From NCBI GenBank assembly GCA_910588225.1, contig CAJUQT010000047.1, positions 1-31,598 of the forward strand: 31,598 bases of DNA, given 5' to 3'. This stretch comes from an uncultured Acetatifactor sp. (GTDB taxonomy: Bacteria > Bacillota > Clostridia > Lachnospirales > Lachnospiraceae). The notes beneath the pieces were generated by a model. The model saw only the letters and a program-made list of their open reading frames with translations, ran no database searches and was not told where the DNA came from. Positions within the stretch are counted from its first letter, which is position 1, and every line of letters begins with the position of its first letter. Shown here in pieces: positions 24,600 through 31,598 of this stretch. Both the position numbers and the translations under genes were made by a program.

Positions 24600-25349
24600 A
24601 TGATCAGAATTCTTGCAATTGGCAATAGTTTTTCGGAGGATGCCACCTATTATCTGCACCAGATTCTGGAGGCAGCAGGCGTGGAGAACCTGGTGGTGAA
24701 CCTTTTTATCGGCGGATGCCCGCTGGAAAAGCATTGGTTTAATATTGAAAATGCGGCCAGGGAATATCAGCTTCAGGTGAATGGAGAGAAGACCGACAGA
24801 AAGGTGTCCATACAGGATATGCTGGGGGAGGCAAAGTGGGACTTTATCGTGACACAGCAGGCCAGCCATGACAGTGGCTGGATGGATACTTATGAACCTT
24901 TTCTGGGAAATATGGTGGAATACCTGAGAAAGAATGCTGCCGGCGCAAAGCTGTTTTTGCATGAGACATGGGCTTATGAGAGGGACAGCACACACTGGAA
25001 TTTCGGGCGGTATCATAAGGACCAGCAGGAGATGCTGCGCAGACTGCGGGTGGCGTATACCACAATGGCAGAAAGGTACGGACTTTCATTGGTTCCCGGC
25101 GGGGAACTGATACAGGCACTTCGCGGAACCGAATATTTCGGAGAGGGCGCGGAAAGGACCATTTGCAGAGACGGCTTTCATATGCATTATGTATATGGAA
25201 GGTATGCGTTGGGATGTATGTGGGCGAAGAGCATAGCAGGTATTCCTGTGAAAGGAAACTCATTCGTGCCAAGGACCATTTATATGCCGTTTGAGGAGCC
25301 GGACAGGAAAATTATCGATGTCATTCAGTCTCTGACAGATGAAGTGTGA
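24600..25349 (+). CDS. DUF4886 SGNH-hydrolase-like protein
   Basis: 249 residues from the ATG at 24600, with CGGAGG four to five bases upstream. The open frame extends 34 codons further but has no ribosome binding site there. It begins IRILAIGNSFSEDATYYL with the nucleophile Ser10 of an SGNH/GDSL esterase-like fold. DFIVTQQASHDSG and the late CRDGFHMHYVYGRYALGCMW (Asp/His pair) complete the expected triad. DUF4886 proteins are found in carbohydrate-use regions of gut bacteria and are presumed carbohydrate esterases; the substrate is unknown. It follows the GH3 remnant and may have been part of its operon. Confidence 0.75.
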   Translation: MIRILAIGNSFSEDATYYLHQILEAAGVENLVVNLFIGGCPLEKHWFNIENAAREYQLQVNGEKTDRKVSIQDMLGEAKWDFIVTQQASHDSGWMDTYEPFLGNMVEYLRKNAAGAKLFLHETWAYERDSTHWNFGRYHKDQQEMLRRLRVAYTTMAERYGLSLVPGGELIQALRGTEYFGEGAERTICRDGFHMHYVYGRYALGCMWAKSIAGIPVKGNSFVPRTIYMPFEEPDRKIIDVIQSLTDEV

Positions 25350-25516
25350 ACGGAAGGAAGAGGGGGAAGCCCCGCGGCACTGGCAAAAAATGACAGCAGC
25401 CGGTTCTCGTTTTCCCGAAATCTGCCGATATAGAAATTAACAGCAGACTTTGACGACGTATTGTTATTGTACAGATACGCGGAAGGTGCAGCCACAAGGA
25501 TGTGGAGGGGATTTCT

Positions 25517-26368
25517 ATGGATAGAGTAAACGGCGCATTAAAATCTTACAGGAATCAGCAGACACCCCGGACCAGTTCAGGGATCGGTGCAGGCAATGCC
25601 GGGCAGGAGAAGGTCGGAGCAGAGATTAACCTTACGAAGCAGTCGGGCGAGGATTCCTGGCAGACAAATCAGAACCGGCAGAGTGTGGAACAGTCGGCCA
25701 GACAGCAGGCCCGGGAGGCCTTGCAGAAGAGCCGGAAGGAATATCAGGAGTCCGGAGAAAGCATTTTTGAGCAGCTTCGGAAGCTGTCCGAAGCCTATAA
25801 GGATGCTTTGGACCCGAAAAATAAGACGAACCTGTACGATGCCACCATGGATCTCATGCTGGTGGAGCAGGCGGAAAAGGTGCCTGCATTAAAGGCTATT
25901 CAGTCCAGGCTTCTGTTCAAAATCCGCTCCATTAAATCCAGTGGTGCGAAAACCAGTGAGATCAGAATGGCAGTCAGCAAGGTGAAGAAGGTCCTCGGCA
26001 AGGTAAAAGGGAAAGTAAAGAATCTGCAGAAAGAAGAGCTGCTGGAGAAAAAGCGAAAAAGAGCGGAAGAGGCCAGGCGGAAAGCCAGAGAGGAAGCTCT
26101 GCGGCGAGAACTGGAAAAACGCAAAAAACTTCGAAAAATCAAAGAGCGCAACGATATCGAGGAAAGCAAGATGGGGCTGGGGGCTAATTACGGAGGGCCT
26201 TCAGAGGCATCGCCCATGGATTTTTCCGCGGCAGCGTATGGAAGCACAGGCGATGTTCTTTCTTCCGTGGAATCCGGCGCTGTGGTTGATGTAGCTGTGG
26301 TGGGCATGGCCCCGGGCGGTGCGGGTGCCGCGGCAGAGTCCGGAGGCGCTGTGGATGTGGCTGTATAA
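25517..26368 (+). CDS. Coiled-coil protein of unknown function
   Basis: 283 residues from the ATG at 25517, set by GGAGGGG (25504-25510). The open frame begins five codons earlier at a GTG that overlaps that site. The N-terminal 70 residues are polar and Gln/Ser rich. Residues 75-165 are probably helical (IFEQLRKLSEAYKDAL, LYDATMDLMLVEQAEKV). Residues 165-215 are a strongly charged Lys/Arg/Glu helix, probably a coiled coil. The tail is Gly/Ala rich with two near copies of a SG(A/G)xVDVAV unit (about 253-261 and 275-283), which end the protein. No signal peptide or membrane segment. I do not recognise a family; a structural or scaffold role would be a guess. It is a single-gene unit with its own terminator. 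Confidence 0.7.
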   Translation: MDRVNGALKSYRNQQTPRTSSGIGAGNAGQEKVGAEINLTKQSGEDSWQTNQNRQSVEQSARQQAREALQKSRKEYQESGESIFEQLRKLSEAYKDALDPKNKTNLYDATMDLMLVEQAEKVPALKAIQSRLLFKIRSIKSSGAKTSEIRMAVSKVKKVLGKVKGKVKNLQKEELLEKKRKRAEEARRKAREEALRRELEKRKKLRKIKERNDIEESKMGLGANYGGPSEASPMDFSAAAYGSTGDVLSSVESGAVVDVAVVGMAPGGAGAAAESGGAVDVAV

Positions 26369-26371
26369 ATG

Positions 26372-26411
26372 AAAGGCTGTCTGTATCAGTATCAATGATA
26401 GGCAGCCTTTT
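26372..26411. terminator. Terminator after the coiled-coil gene
   Basis: AAAGGCTG ... GGCAGCCTTTTG forms a stem of about 13 pairs with small mismatches and ends in TTTTG on the plus strand. It starts three bases after the stop codon and may serve both directions, since the HIT gene converges on it from the right. Confidence 0.75.
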
Positions 26412-26507
26412 GTACGTAAGTGCTTAATTGTTAGTCTTCAATACCAATGGGCAGTTTCACTTTACTGTTCAATGACAGACCTTCGTTTTAAAAAAGCAGA
26501 TTACAGC

Positions 26508-26927
26508 CTAAAGATTCGCCTTAATCTTCTCAATCATCTCCTGATATTCCGCATCTGTGAGATAGGTTTTGCCGGGGTTCATCTGGAATGTGCCGCCCCA
26601 CTCATCTCCGCCTTCATATTTGGGAACCAGATGCATGTGCAGATGACAGCCGGTGTCTCCGTAAGCACCGTAATTTACCTTATCGGGATGAAATGCCTTA
26701 TGAAGCGCGCGGGCCACATGTGCCACATCCGCCATAAAGGCGTTCCGTTCCTCGTCGCTGATGTCAATCAGTTCGCTTACATGATCTTTGTAGGCCACAA
26801 TACATCTGCCTGGTTTGCTCTGTTCTTTGAACAGAACCAGGCTGCTGACCGTCAGGTCACAGATAAAGATACCGAATTTTTCCAGCAGTTCTCCTCTCAT
26901 ACAATAGCCGCAGTTAGAATCTTTCAT
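26508..26927 (-). CDS. HIT family hydrolase
   Basis: A 139-residue histidine-triad protein. HLHMH at 95-99 is the catalytic HxHxH motif, preceded by NYGAYGDTGC. The N-terminal CGYC (6-9) may belong to a zinc site. HIT proteins hydrolyse nucleoside phosphoramidates or adenylated products and work as small cytoplasmic housekeeping or salvage enzymes. The C-terminal YLTDAEYQEMIEKIKANL is typical of Clostridia members. An upstream ATG at 26939 is too close to AAAGG, so the ATG at 26927 is preferred; this is not certain. It stands alone. Confidence 0.88.
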   Translation of the reverse strand: MKDSNCGYCMRGELLEKFGIFICDLTVSSLVLFKEQSKPGRCIVAYKDHVSELIDISDEERNAFMADVAHVARALHKAFHPDKVNYGAYGDTGCHLHMHLVPKYEGGDEWGGTFQMNPGKTYLTDAEYQEMIEKIKANL

Positions 26928-27030
26928 GGGAATCACCATACCTTTCTGAATGTTGGGTTAGCAGGGACCGATTTGTGAACCCTGGATTTACAGTTTTGTT
27001 GTAAGTCTATTGTAAGCCTGATATTAATTT

Positions 27031-27059
27031 TTGACAAGTTCGACTGTGTTTTATATAAC
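27031..27059 (+). promoter_or_regulatory. Strong promoter with no obvious gene
   Basis: TTGACA (27031-27036), a 17-base spacer and TATAAC (27054-27059) on the plus strand. Downstream is ATG 27066 opening a 21-codon frame to TGA at 27131, and a good AAAGGAGAG at 27081-27089 that has no start codon at the right distance. The DNA then runs into the 3' end of the oppositely directed AEC gene. A gene may have been lost here. Confidence 0.5.
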
Positions 27060-27111
27060 AAATGTATGACCAACCTTGAAAAAGGAGAGTATTTTTATTT
27101 ACCCGCCCCTT

Positions 27112-28029
27112 TTATAAACCGGCAACGGTGAGCAGCACAGGTATCGTAAGCACACAGAGCAGCGTGGTCAGAATGATGGCGGCGCTGCAGGTGGAGCCGT
27201 CGATGCCTTTTTGATTGCCCAGAATCAGGGGCATGTTGCCGATGGGCATGCCGAACATGACAATGCATACGAAAATCAGCCCCTGGCTGTCCGTGGCCAG
27301 CTTTAACAGGGGCAGCATGAGCAGGGGTAATATCAGCAGCTTAATGACGGAAAAAATATACAGCTTTGGCTGTCCGAAGATTTTCTTCAGGTCAGAATGG
27401 GCCAGCGTAAAGCCCACAGCCACCAGAGCCATGGGAGAAGTTACGTTTCCCAGGTAGGAAACGGCTGTTTTGATAAAGCCCGGAAGCTGAATGCCCAGGA
27501 CGATAATCAGCAGGGAGGCAAGTGCGGATATGGTTCCCGGATTGAGCATGGATTTCATGGAAGACAGAGAGAATTTACCATCCATCAACGCAACGCCATA
27601 GGTATAGAAGACGAGCGTATAAATCAGCAGAAATTCGCTTACATAGACCACATATTCCTCTCCAAGAATGCTGGAGACTACAGGGATGCCGATGAATCCC
27701 AGATTGGAGAAAACGAACATCATCTGGAATATTTTCCGCTGATCCGGTGCTTTGTCAAAGAGAGGCGACAGAAGCATTCCCACAAGAATGAAGATGACGA
27801 ACATGCCTGAGGCGATCACCGCAATGGTTCCCATGGTATGCAGGGAAACCTGACCTGCAGAATTGGCCGCGCTGGACACAATCAGCAGGGGATTGAACAG
27901 ATTCACGATCATTTTGGACATCTGTGTGTTGGTGTGGGCATCCATCATTTTTGCTTTGGTCAGGAAGAAACCGGCCCCAATCATAATGAGAAGTGCAAGC
28001 ATCTGGAAAAATACAGTGAAAAGTGTCAT
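27112..28029 (-). CDS. AEC family transporter (auxin efflux carrier type)
   Basis: A 305-residue membrane protein with about ten hydrophobic segments. Typical features are the N-terminal FFQMLALLIMIGAGFFLTKA, the NLGFIGIPV motif in the middle and the late MFGMPIGNMPLIL repeat-like motif. Bacterial AEC members export or take up organic acids such as malate or malonate. ATG follows AGAGGATA by six bases. It is a single-gene unit. A set of 23-nt imperfect repeats lies about 80 bases upstream of its start. Confidence 0.88.
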   Translation of the reverse strand: MTLFTVFFQMLALLIMIGAGFFLTKAKMMDAHTNTQMSKMIVNLFNPLLIVSSAANSAGQVSLHTMGTIAVIASGMFVIFILVGMLLSPLFDKAPDQRKIFQMMFVFSNLGFIGIPVVSSILGEEYVVYVSEFLLIYTLVFYTYGVALMDGKFSLSSMKSMLNPGTISALASLLIIVLGIQLPGFIKTAVSYLGNVTSPMALVAVGFTLAHSDLKKIFGQPKLYIFSVIKLLILPLLMLPLLKLATDSQGLIFVCIVMFGMPIGNMPLILGNQKGIDGSTCSAAIILTTLLCVLTIPVLLTVAGL

Positions 28030-28534
28030 TTTTATCCTCTTTCATCTCTTTTATATTACAGGAAAGTTCTTCGCAGGAGTAACGCCAGCGAAATTGCGAA
28101 GCAACTTCTAAGTGCCACTTTTTTGTGGCGCTAAGTGCTGCTCCTTTATGGCGCTTTGTGCCGTTCTGTTGTGGCATTTCGTACTGTTCCACAAGTATTA
28201 TGAACCGGAATGGAGAAAAAGACAAGAAAAATTTTGTTGAGATATGTGCGGACAATATAGGCCGGATAGGATGGAGCAAGAGAGATGTATATTATTCCTG
28301 TGTCTGTGAAATGATAAGCATGATTATGCTTAAAAAATATGCTGTTGTGCCCACGTAGTATCTCATAAAAATTCAGGCTACTCCTTTGTGAACCGGCACG
28401 GAACAGGAAACGCGGCGCTGAAGTGCCGGGGATGAAGACGTTTACAGTAAAATCCCATGCATTGGACTGTTCCGCCTTGCATGAAGGTCTGAGGCATGGA
28501 TAACAGCTGAAATCTGGCAGGAATGGAGGATATT
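28030..28534. other. Intergenic region with repeats and a small ORF
   Basis: About 505 bases between divergent genes. It contains three imperfect 23-nt repeats (28108-28176), described separately. An ATG at 28200 opens 52 codons to a TAG at 28358 (NFVEICADNIGRIGWSKRDV in the middle), which looks protein-like but has no ribosome binding site and no family I recognise. No clear promoter for the symporter was seen. Confidence 0.35.
28108..28176. repeat. Three tandem 23-nt imperfect repeats
   Basis: Units at 28108-28130, 28131-28153 and 28154-28176 share the frame CTAAGTGC ... GTGGCG (second and third copies diverged); a weak fourth unit may follow to 28199. The first unit can also fold as GTGCCAC/GTGGCGC. 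They lie upstream of the AEC gene. Confidence 0.6.
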
Positions 28535-29980
28535 ATGGTAACAGATGACAGAGGAAACAGAAAAGAAGACTGTTACGGGGAGGTGAGACCTTTTGGACTT
28601 CGGGATAAAATCGGATATATGTTCGGAGACTTCGGAAATGATTTCAGCTTTATTTTTGCCAGTAATTATCTGATGGTATTCTATACGAAGGTGCTGGGAC
28701 TAAGCGGATTCGTGGTGGGACTTGTGTTTCTTGGCGCCCGATTTGTTGATGCATTTACGGATGTTACCATGGGGCGCATTGTGGACTATATGCAGCCGGC
28801 CAGGGATGGCAGATTTCGTTCCTGGATAAGACGTATGTGTATTCCTGTGGCTGTTGCCAGTTCCATCATGTACCTGTATTTTGTGAGGGACTGGGCTTAC
28901 TGGGCGAAGCTGGCATATGTGATATTTACTTATTTGCTGTGGAGCAGCTTTTGCTATACGGCTATCAATATTCCTTATGGTTCCATGGCTTCGGTCATCA
29001 GTCCGGATGTAAAGGACAGGGCGTCGCTTTCCACCTTTCGGAGTATCGGAGCCAGCCTGGCCGGTCTGGTCATTGGTGTGCTGGTGCCGTTACTTGTCTA
29101 TGAGACGGACCTGGAAGGGAATCAGGTGGTGCGGCCGGTAAGCTTTACGGTGACGGCGCTGGTATTCGGCATTCTTGCAGTGGGGTGTTATGTATTATGC
29201 TATCTGCTGTGTCAGGAACGGGTGGTTTTTCACAAAAAGGAGGGGAAGAAGGAAAGTGTCCGGAACATGCTTACAGGGCTGGGGAAAAACAGGCCTCTGC
29301 TGGCCCTGGTCTGTGCGGCGCTGGTATTGCTTCTGGCCACCTTGCTGAGCCAGACCATGAATAATTACCTTTTCCTGGATTATTTTAAAAATGCCAAAGC
29401 ACTTTCCATTGTGAATGTGGTGGGAATCGGAGGGACACTGCTGCTGGCGCCGTTCATTTCCGTAATTGTATCAAAGATCGGGAAAAAAGAAGCAGGAGCC
29501 GCAGGTATGCTGCTGGCAGGTGTGGTTTATGTGCTGCTTTTTTTCCTGCAGGTGAAAAGTATTCTGCTGTTCATGATACTGTTCTTTCTGGGAACGCTGG
29601 GAACAGGTCTTTTTAACCTGATTATATGGGCATTTATCACGGATATTATTGATTACCAGGAGATTGCTGCCGGCAAAAGGGAGGATGGTACGGTCTATGC
29701 GGTGTATTCCTTTGCGAGAAAGGTGGGACAGGCGCTGGCGGGTGGACTGGGCGGTTTCGTGCTGACTGCCATCGGCTATGTGTCTGATGCATCCTCTCAG
29801 ACCTGGGAGGTGTCCCGGAGAATCTATGGGGTGGCCACGCTGGTGCCCGGGATATGCTATCTGGCGGTGTTCCTCATCTTACAGTTTGCCTATCCGCTGA
29901 GCAGAAGAGAGGTGGAGAAAAATACGGCTGTCCTGCAGGAAAAGCGAGAGCGGCAGATGCGGGGGCAGGGCGAAGAATGA
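28535..29980 (+). CDS. GPH family sugar:cation symporter
   Basis: 481 residues from the ATG at 28535, placed by GGAGG at 28525-28529; an ATG at 28523 overlaps that site. The start LRDKIGYMFGDFGNDFSFIF and the NIPYGSMASVISPDVKDRA segment are typical of the glycoside-pentoside-hexuronide family (MelB, GusB, XynP relatives). About 12 hydrophobic segments and the WAFITDIIDYQE motif fit. It takes up a glycoside or oligosaccharide with Na+ or H+. The GH2-like gene downstream suggests a shared carbohydrate substrate, but a 326-base gap with repeats separates them. Confidence 0.9.
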   Translation: MVTDDRGNRKEDCYGEVRPFGLRDKIGYMFGDFGNDFSFIFASNYLMVFYTKVLGLSGFVVGLVFLGARFVDAFTDVTMGRIVDYMQPARDGRFRSWIRRMCIPVAVASSIMYLYFVRDWAYWAKLAYVIFTYLLWSSFCYTAINIPYGSMASVISPDVKDRASLSTFRSIGASLAGLVIGVLVPLLVYETDLEGNQVVRPVSFTVTALVFGILAVGCYVLCYLLCQERVVFHKKEGKKESVRNMLTGLGKNRPLLALVCAALVLLLATLLSQTMNNYLFLDYFKNAKALSIVNVVGIGGTLLLAPFISVIVSKIGKKEAGAAGMLLAGVVYVLLFFLQVKSILLFMILFFLGTLGTGLFNLIIWAFITDIIDYQEIAAGKREDGTVYAVYSFARKVGQALAGGLGGFVLTAIGYVSDASSQTWEVSRRIYGVATLVPGICYLAVFLILQFAYPLSRREVEKNTAVLQEKRERQMRGQGEE

Positions 29981-30139
29981 TACCTGCGGCAGGAGAAGAA
30001 AATGATAATGAAGTCTGAGAGACCGGGGAATAGATTTTGCAGATGGATACCAGGCAGGCCGGGAATGTGGGAGAGTATAAAACAGGCTGGTGAACCAGGA
30101 GATTGTAAAGCAGGCCGATAATTTCAGGGAAATTAGAAC

Positions 30140-30238
30140 AGCCGGAAACGCGGAAAGCAGAAAGTGCACAGCAGCCGGAAACGCGAAAAGCAGAAAGTAC
30201 AGGGCGGCCTGAAACGCGGAAAGCAGAAAAGACAGAGT
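30140..30238. repeat. Three tandem 33-nt repeats
   Basis: Units at 30140-30172, 30173-30205 and 30206-30238 share a core (R)CCGGAAACGCG(G/A)AAAGCAGAAA. The period is a multiple of three; in one frame they read PETRKAES-type 11-residue units and end in TAA, but no start codon opens that frame (a stop lies at 30106-30108). They fill the gap between the symporter and the GH2-like gene. Confidence 0.85.
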
Positions 30239-30306
30239 AACATGAAACAGAAAACCATAAAACTGCCAGGAACGGAGAAACTGTAATCAATAAGGAAGGG
30301 AAAAAG

Positions 30307-31374
30307 ATGAAATTCGACCGGATGGCACCCGGCGGGGGTGTGGAGGTAAGCTGCCGACTGGAAAATGGAAAAGCACTTCTGGAATGGGAATTCTCCTTTG
30401 CGGAATCTGTGGGAGAGCAGGCAGCAGATTATACAGGAGAAAGCCGGAAATGCACCTATATCAGACTGATTCTCACGGATATGCGGGGAGAAATCGCATT
30501 GGAAGGGATGCGGCTGGTGAGAGAAGAGGAACCTCTGCAGTCCATTTTGTTGCAGCCGTTGCTTTGGAGGGGACCTTCGGAACCTTATCTGTACCATGCG
30601 GAAGCAGTTCTGGCAGACAGGGAAGGTAATTGCCTGGACCGGGTGAGCAGACCTCTGGCTCTGCGCAGTCTGGGATGCATGGACATTCAGGGGAAGCGGC
30701 AGCTTTTACTGAACGGCAGCGCATTTGAACCCAGGGCTGTCAGCTATGCTTTACCTGTGGGGGGAACGGCGGTTTCACGGCAGTATCAGATGACGGAGGA
30801 GCTGAGGCGAATGTGCGGGATGGGAGCAAACAGTATCTGTTTGGAGGCAGACAGTCAGGAAATACCGGAGTCTTTCCGACAGTTGTGCGATCGACTGGGA
30901 TTGCTGCTCTTTTTCCAAAAGGAAGGGGAAGAGGGTCTGGTTTGGATACAGGACCGGGAATGTAAATTCCGAATACAGTGCGATGAAACGATTCCATCCT
31001 TTGGGGGCGGGAGGGCCTGCCTTTTTCCAAATGGAAACGGAGCGCCTGCTTCCCTTTATTATTACTACAGAGCAAAATGGAGCAGGGAGCTCTTTGTATA
31101 CATTGTGCCGGAAAGTATAAAAAGGATGGACAGCGGCAATTTTACAGTGAAATGCTACAGCAACTGTGACCGGGTGGCGCTGTATTCGGACGGAAACCTG
31201 TTCGAGTTTCAGCGGGGAGAGACGGAGTTCGTATTCCGGGAGGTGCCTGCAGGAAAACCCAGTGTAATGCTTACTGCGGAAGGAGATGGCTGCAGTGAAT
31301 CGCTGTCGGTTCACAAGTCTTTCCTTGAACGGAAACGCAGAGGGAGCAACGGCTCCCTTACGTCCTTTTTCTAA
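30307..31374 (+). CDS. GH2-like protein without usable catalytic barrel
   Basis: A 355-residue protein. The front (about 45-150) resembles the immunoglobulin-like domain of GH2 enzymes (LLWRGPSEPYLYHAEAVLAD, LNGSAFEPRAVSY). A short barrel-like piece follows (RRMCGMGANSICLEADSQ, FRQLCDRLGLLLFF), then it jumps to a part like the C-terminal DUF4982 sandwich (YYYYRAKWS, YSNCDRVALYSDGNL). No acid/base or nucleophile Glu motif is present, so it should not cleave glycosides. It may be a binding protein or a shortened gene. ATG has GGAAGGG upstream. The last dozen residues appear to come from foreign sequence at the junction with a transposase fragment. Confidence 0.65.
   Translation: MKFDRMAPGGGVEVSCRLENGKALLEWEFSFAESVGEQAADYTGESRKCTYIRLILTDMRGEIALEGMRLVREEEPLQSILLQPLLWRGPSEPYLYHAEAVLADREGNCLDRVSRPLALRSLGCMDIQGKRQLLLNGSAFEPRAVSYALPVGGTAVSRQYQMTEELRRMCGMGANSICLEADSQEIPESFRQLCDRLGLLLFFQKEGEEGLVWIQDRECKFRIQCDETIPSFGGGRACLFPNGNGAPASLYYYYRAKWSRELFVYIVPESIKRMDSGNFTVKCYSNCDRVALYSDGNLFEFQRGETEFVFREVPAGKPSVMLTAEGDGCSESLSVHKSFLERKRRGSNGSLTSFF
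31341..31358 (+). terminator. Hairpin at the GH2/transposase junction
   Basis: AGGGAGC (31341-31347), loop AACG, GCTCCCT (31352-31358), then a C/T-rich run ending in TTTTTC. It overlaps the end of the GH2-like frame. The same GCTCCCT/AGGGAGC stem in the other order ends the radical SAM remnant at 16712-16730. Confidence 0.4.
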
Positions 31375-31598
31375 CCTATGGAATACAGAACTTCTATGGC
31401 CAGGAAATGAACAGGGAAGCTTATAATAAATATTCCGACAGCTGGGAGAAATCGATGGAGAAATCTCCGTTTGTATTCATGACAACAGACACCGGCAGGA
31501 CTGCGCGGCAGATCATAAATACCTACGAACTGCGCCCGGAAACCGAAGAAGATTTCCGACAGATGAAAGATTTCTGGAAGCTGGAAGACTTCAAGAGC
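31359..31598 (+). mobile_element. IS4-type DDE transposase fragment
   Basis: An open frame running off the window end has the C-terminal transposase signature Y(2)R(3)E(6)K: Y, R, E and K in NTYELRPETEEDFRQMK. It is preceded by FVFMTTDTGRTARQII, the usual strand before this motif. The N-terminal two thirds of the transposase are absent and no terminal inverted repeat is seen at the left side, so this is a remnant joined to the GH2-like gene. The right end lies outside the window. Confidence 0.75.

Noticed and set aside
28108..28176. CRISPR-like repeats upstream of the AEC gene
   Set aside because: Units are imperfect, contiguous and without spacers.
30140..30238. CRISPR array
   Set aside because: Repeats are directly tandem without spacers, only three copies, and no cas genes are nearby.

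Overview
The window looks like a chromosomal stretch from a Gram-positive gut anaerobe of the Lachnospiraceae (Clostridium cluster XIVa) type. Reasons: AGGAGG-like ribosome binding sites with ATG, GTG or TTG starts, tRNAs without encoded CCA, a fused EndoQ-UvrD gene, a YesN-type response regulator start, GPH sugar symporters, GH2/GH3 enzymes, DUF4886 and DUF1266 proteins, and an ECF sigma/DUF4179-like pair. This is inference from gene content; no marker gene was available to place it more closely.

Layout. 1-243: end of a tRNA-Tyr, a tRNA-Leu(TAA) and a terminator. 584-2278: a pectin pair (oligogalacturonate lyase, KdgF-like cupin) closed by a strong terminator. 2335-5020: an FMN-dependent alpha-hydroxy-acid dehydrogenase-like gene and a broken EndoQ-helicase gene. 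5037-9434 (minus): AraC regulator, ASKHA/2Fe-2S corrinoid activator (RACo type), then a uroporphyrinogen-decarboxylase-like methyltransferase fused in frame to the rear of a LysR regulator. 9843-12117: polysaccharide deacetylase and glycerate kinase. 12268-13035 (minus): an ECF sigma front fused to an anti-sigma-like rear. 13159-15425: TetR regulator and MFS exporter with clear inverted-repeat operators. 15524-16312: a Fpg/Nei glycosylase of the zinc-less type. 16434-19874: a patchwork of remnants (radical SAM, GNAT, Fic) around a DUF1266 membrane protein, a Uma2 endonuclease and one GNAT gene. 20134-25349: serine hydrolase, beta-mannosidase, a response-regulator/GH3 chimera and a DUF4886 SGNH-like protein. 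25517-29980: coiled-coil protein of unknown function, HIT hydrolase, AEC transporter and GPH sugar symporter. 30140-31598: 33-nt repeats, a GH2-like protein without a usable catalytic barrel, and an IS4-type transposase fragment.

How genes fit together. Ogl and KdgF form a short route from unsaturated oligogalacturonides to a linear keto-uronate. The beta-mannosidase, GH3 remnant, GPH symporter and GH2-like protein suggest plant or host glycan use. The AraC-activator-methyltransferase block suggests corrinoid-dependent methyl transfer, but no corrinoid protein lies nearby.

The most unusual property is that at least seven loci read as the front of one gene (or gene part) joined to the rear of another, or as genes with the middle removed: EndoQ-helicase, methyltransferase-LysR, sigma-anti-sigma, radical SAM, Fic, response regulator-GH3 and GH2-transposase. 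Two of these junctions stay in frame and give long chimeric ORFs. Either this region has suffered many internal deletions or the assembly has collapsed sequence; the sequence alone cannot separate these. I found no convincing complete new multi-gene system.
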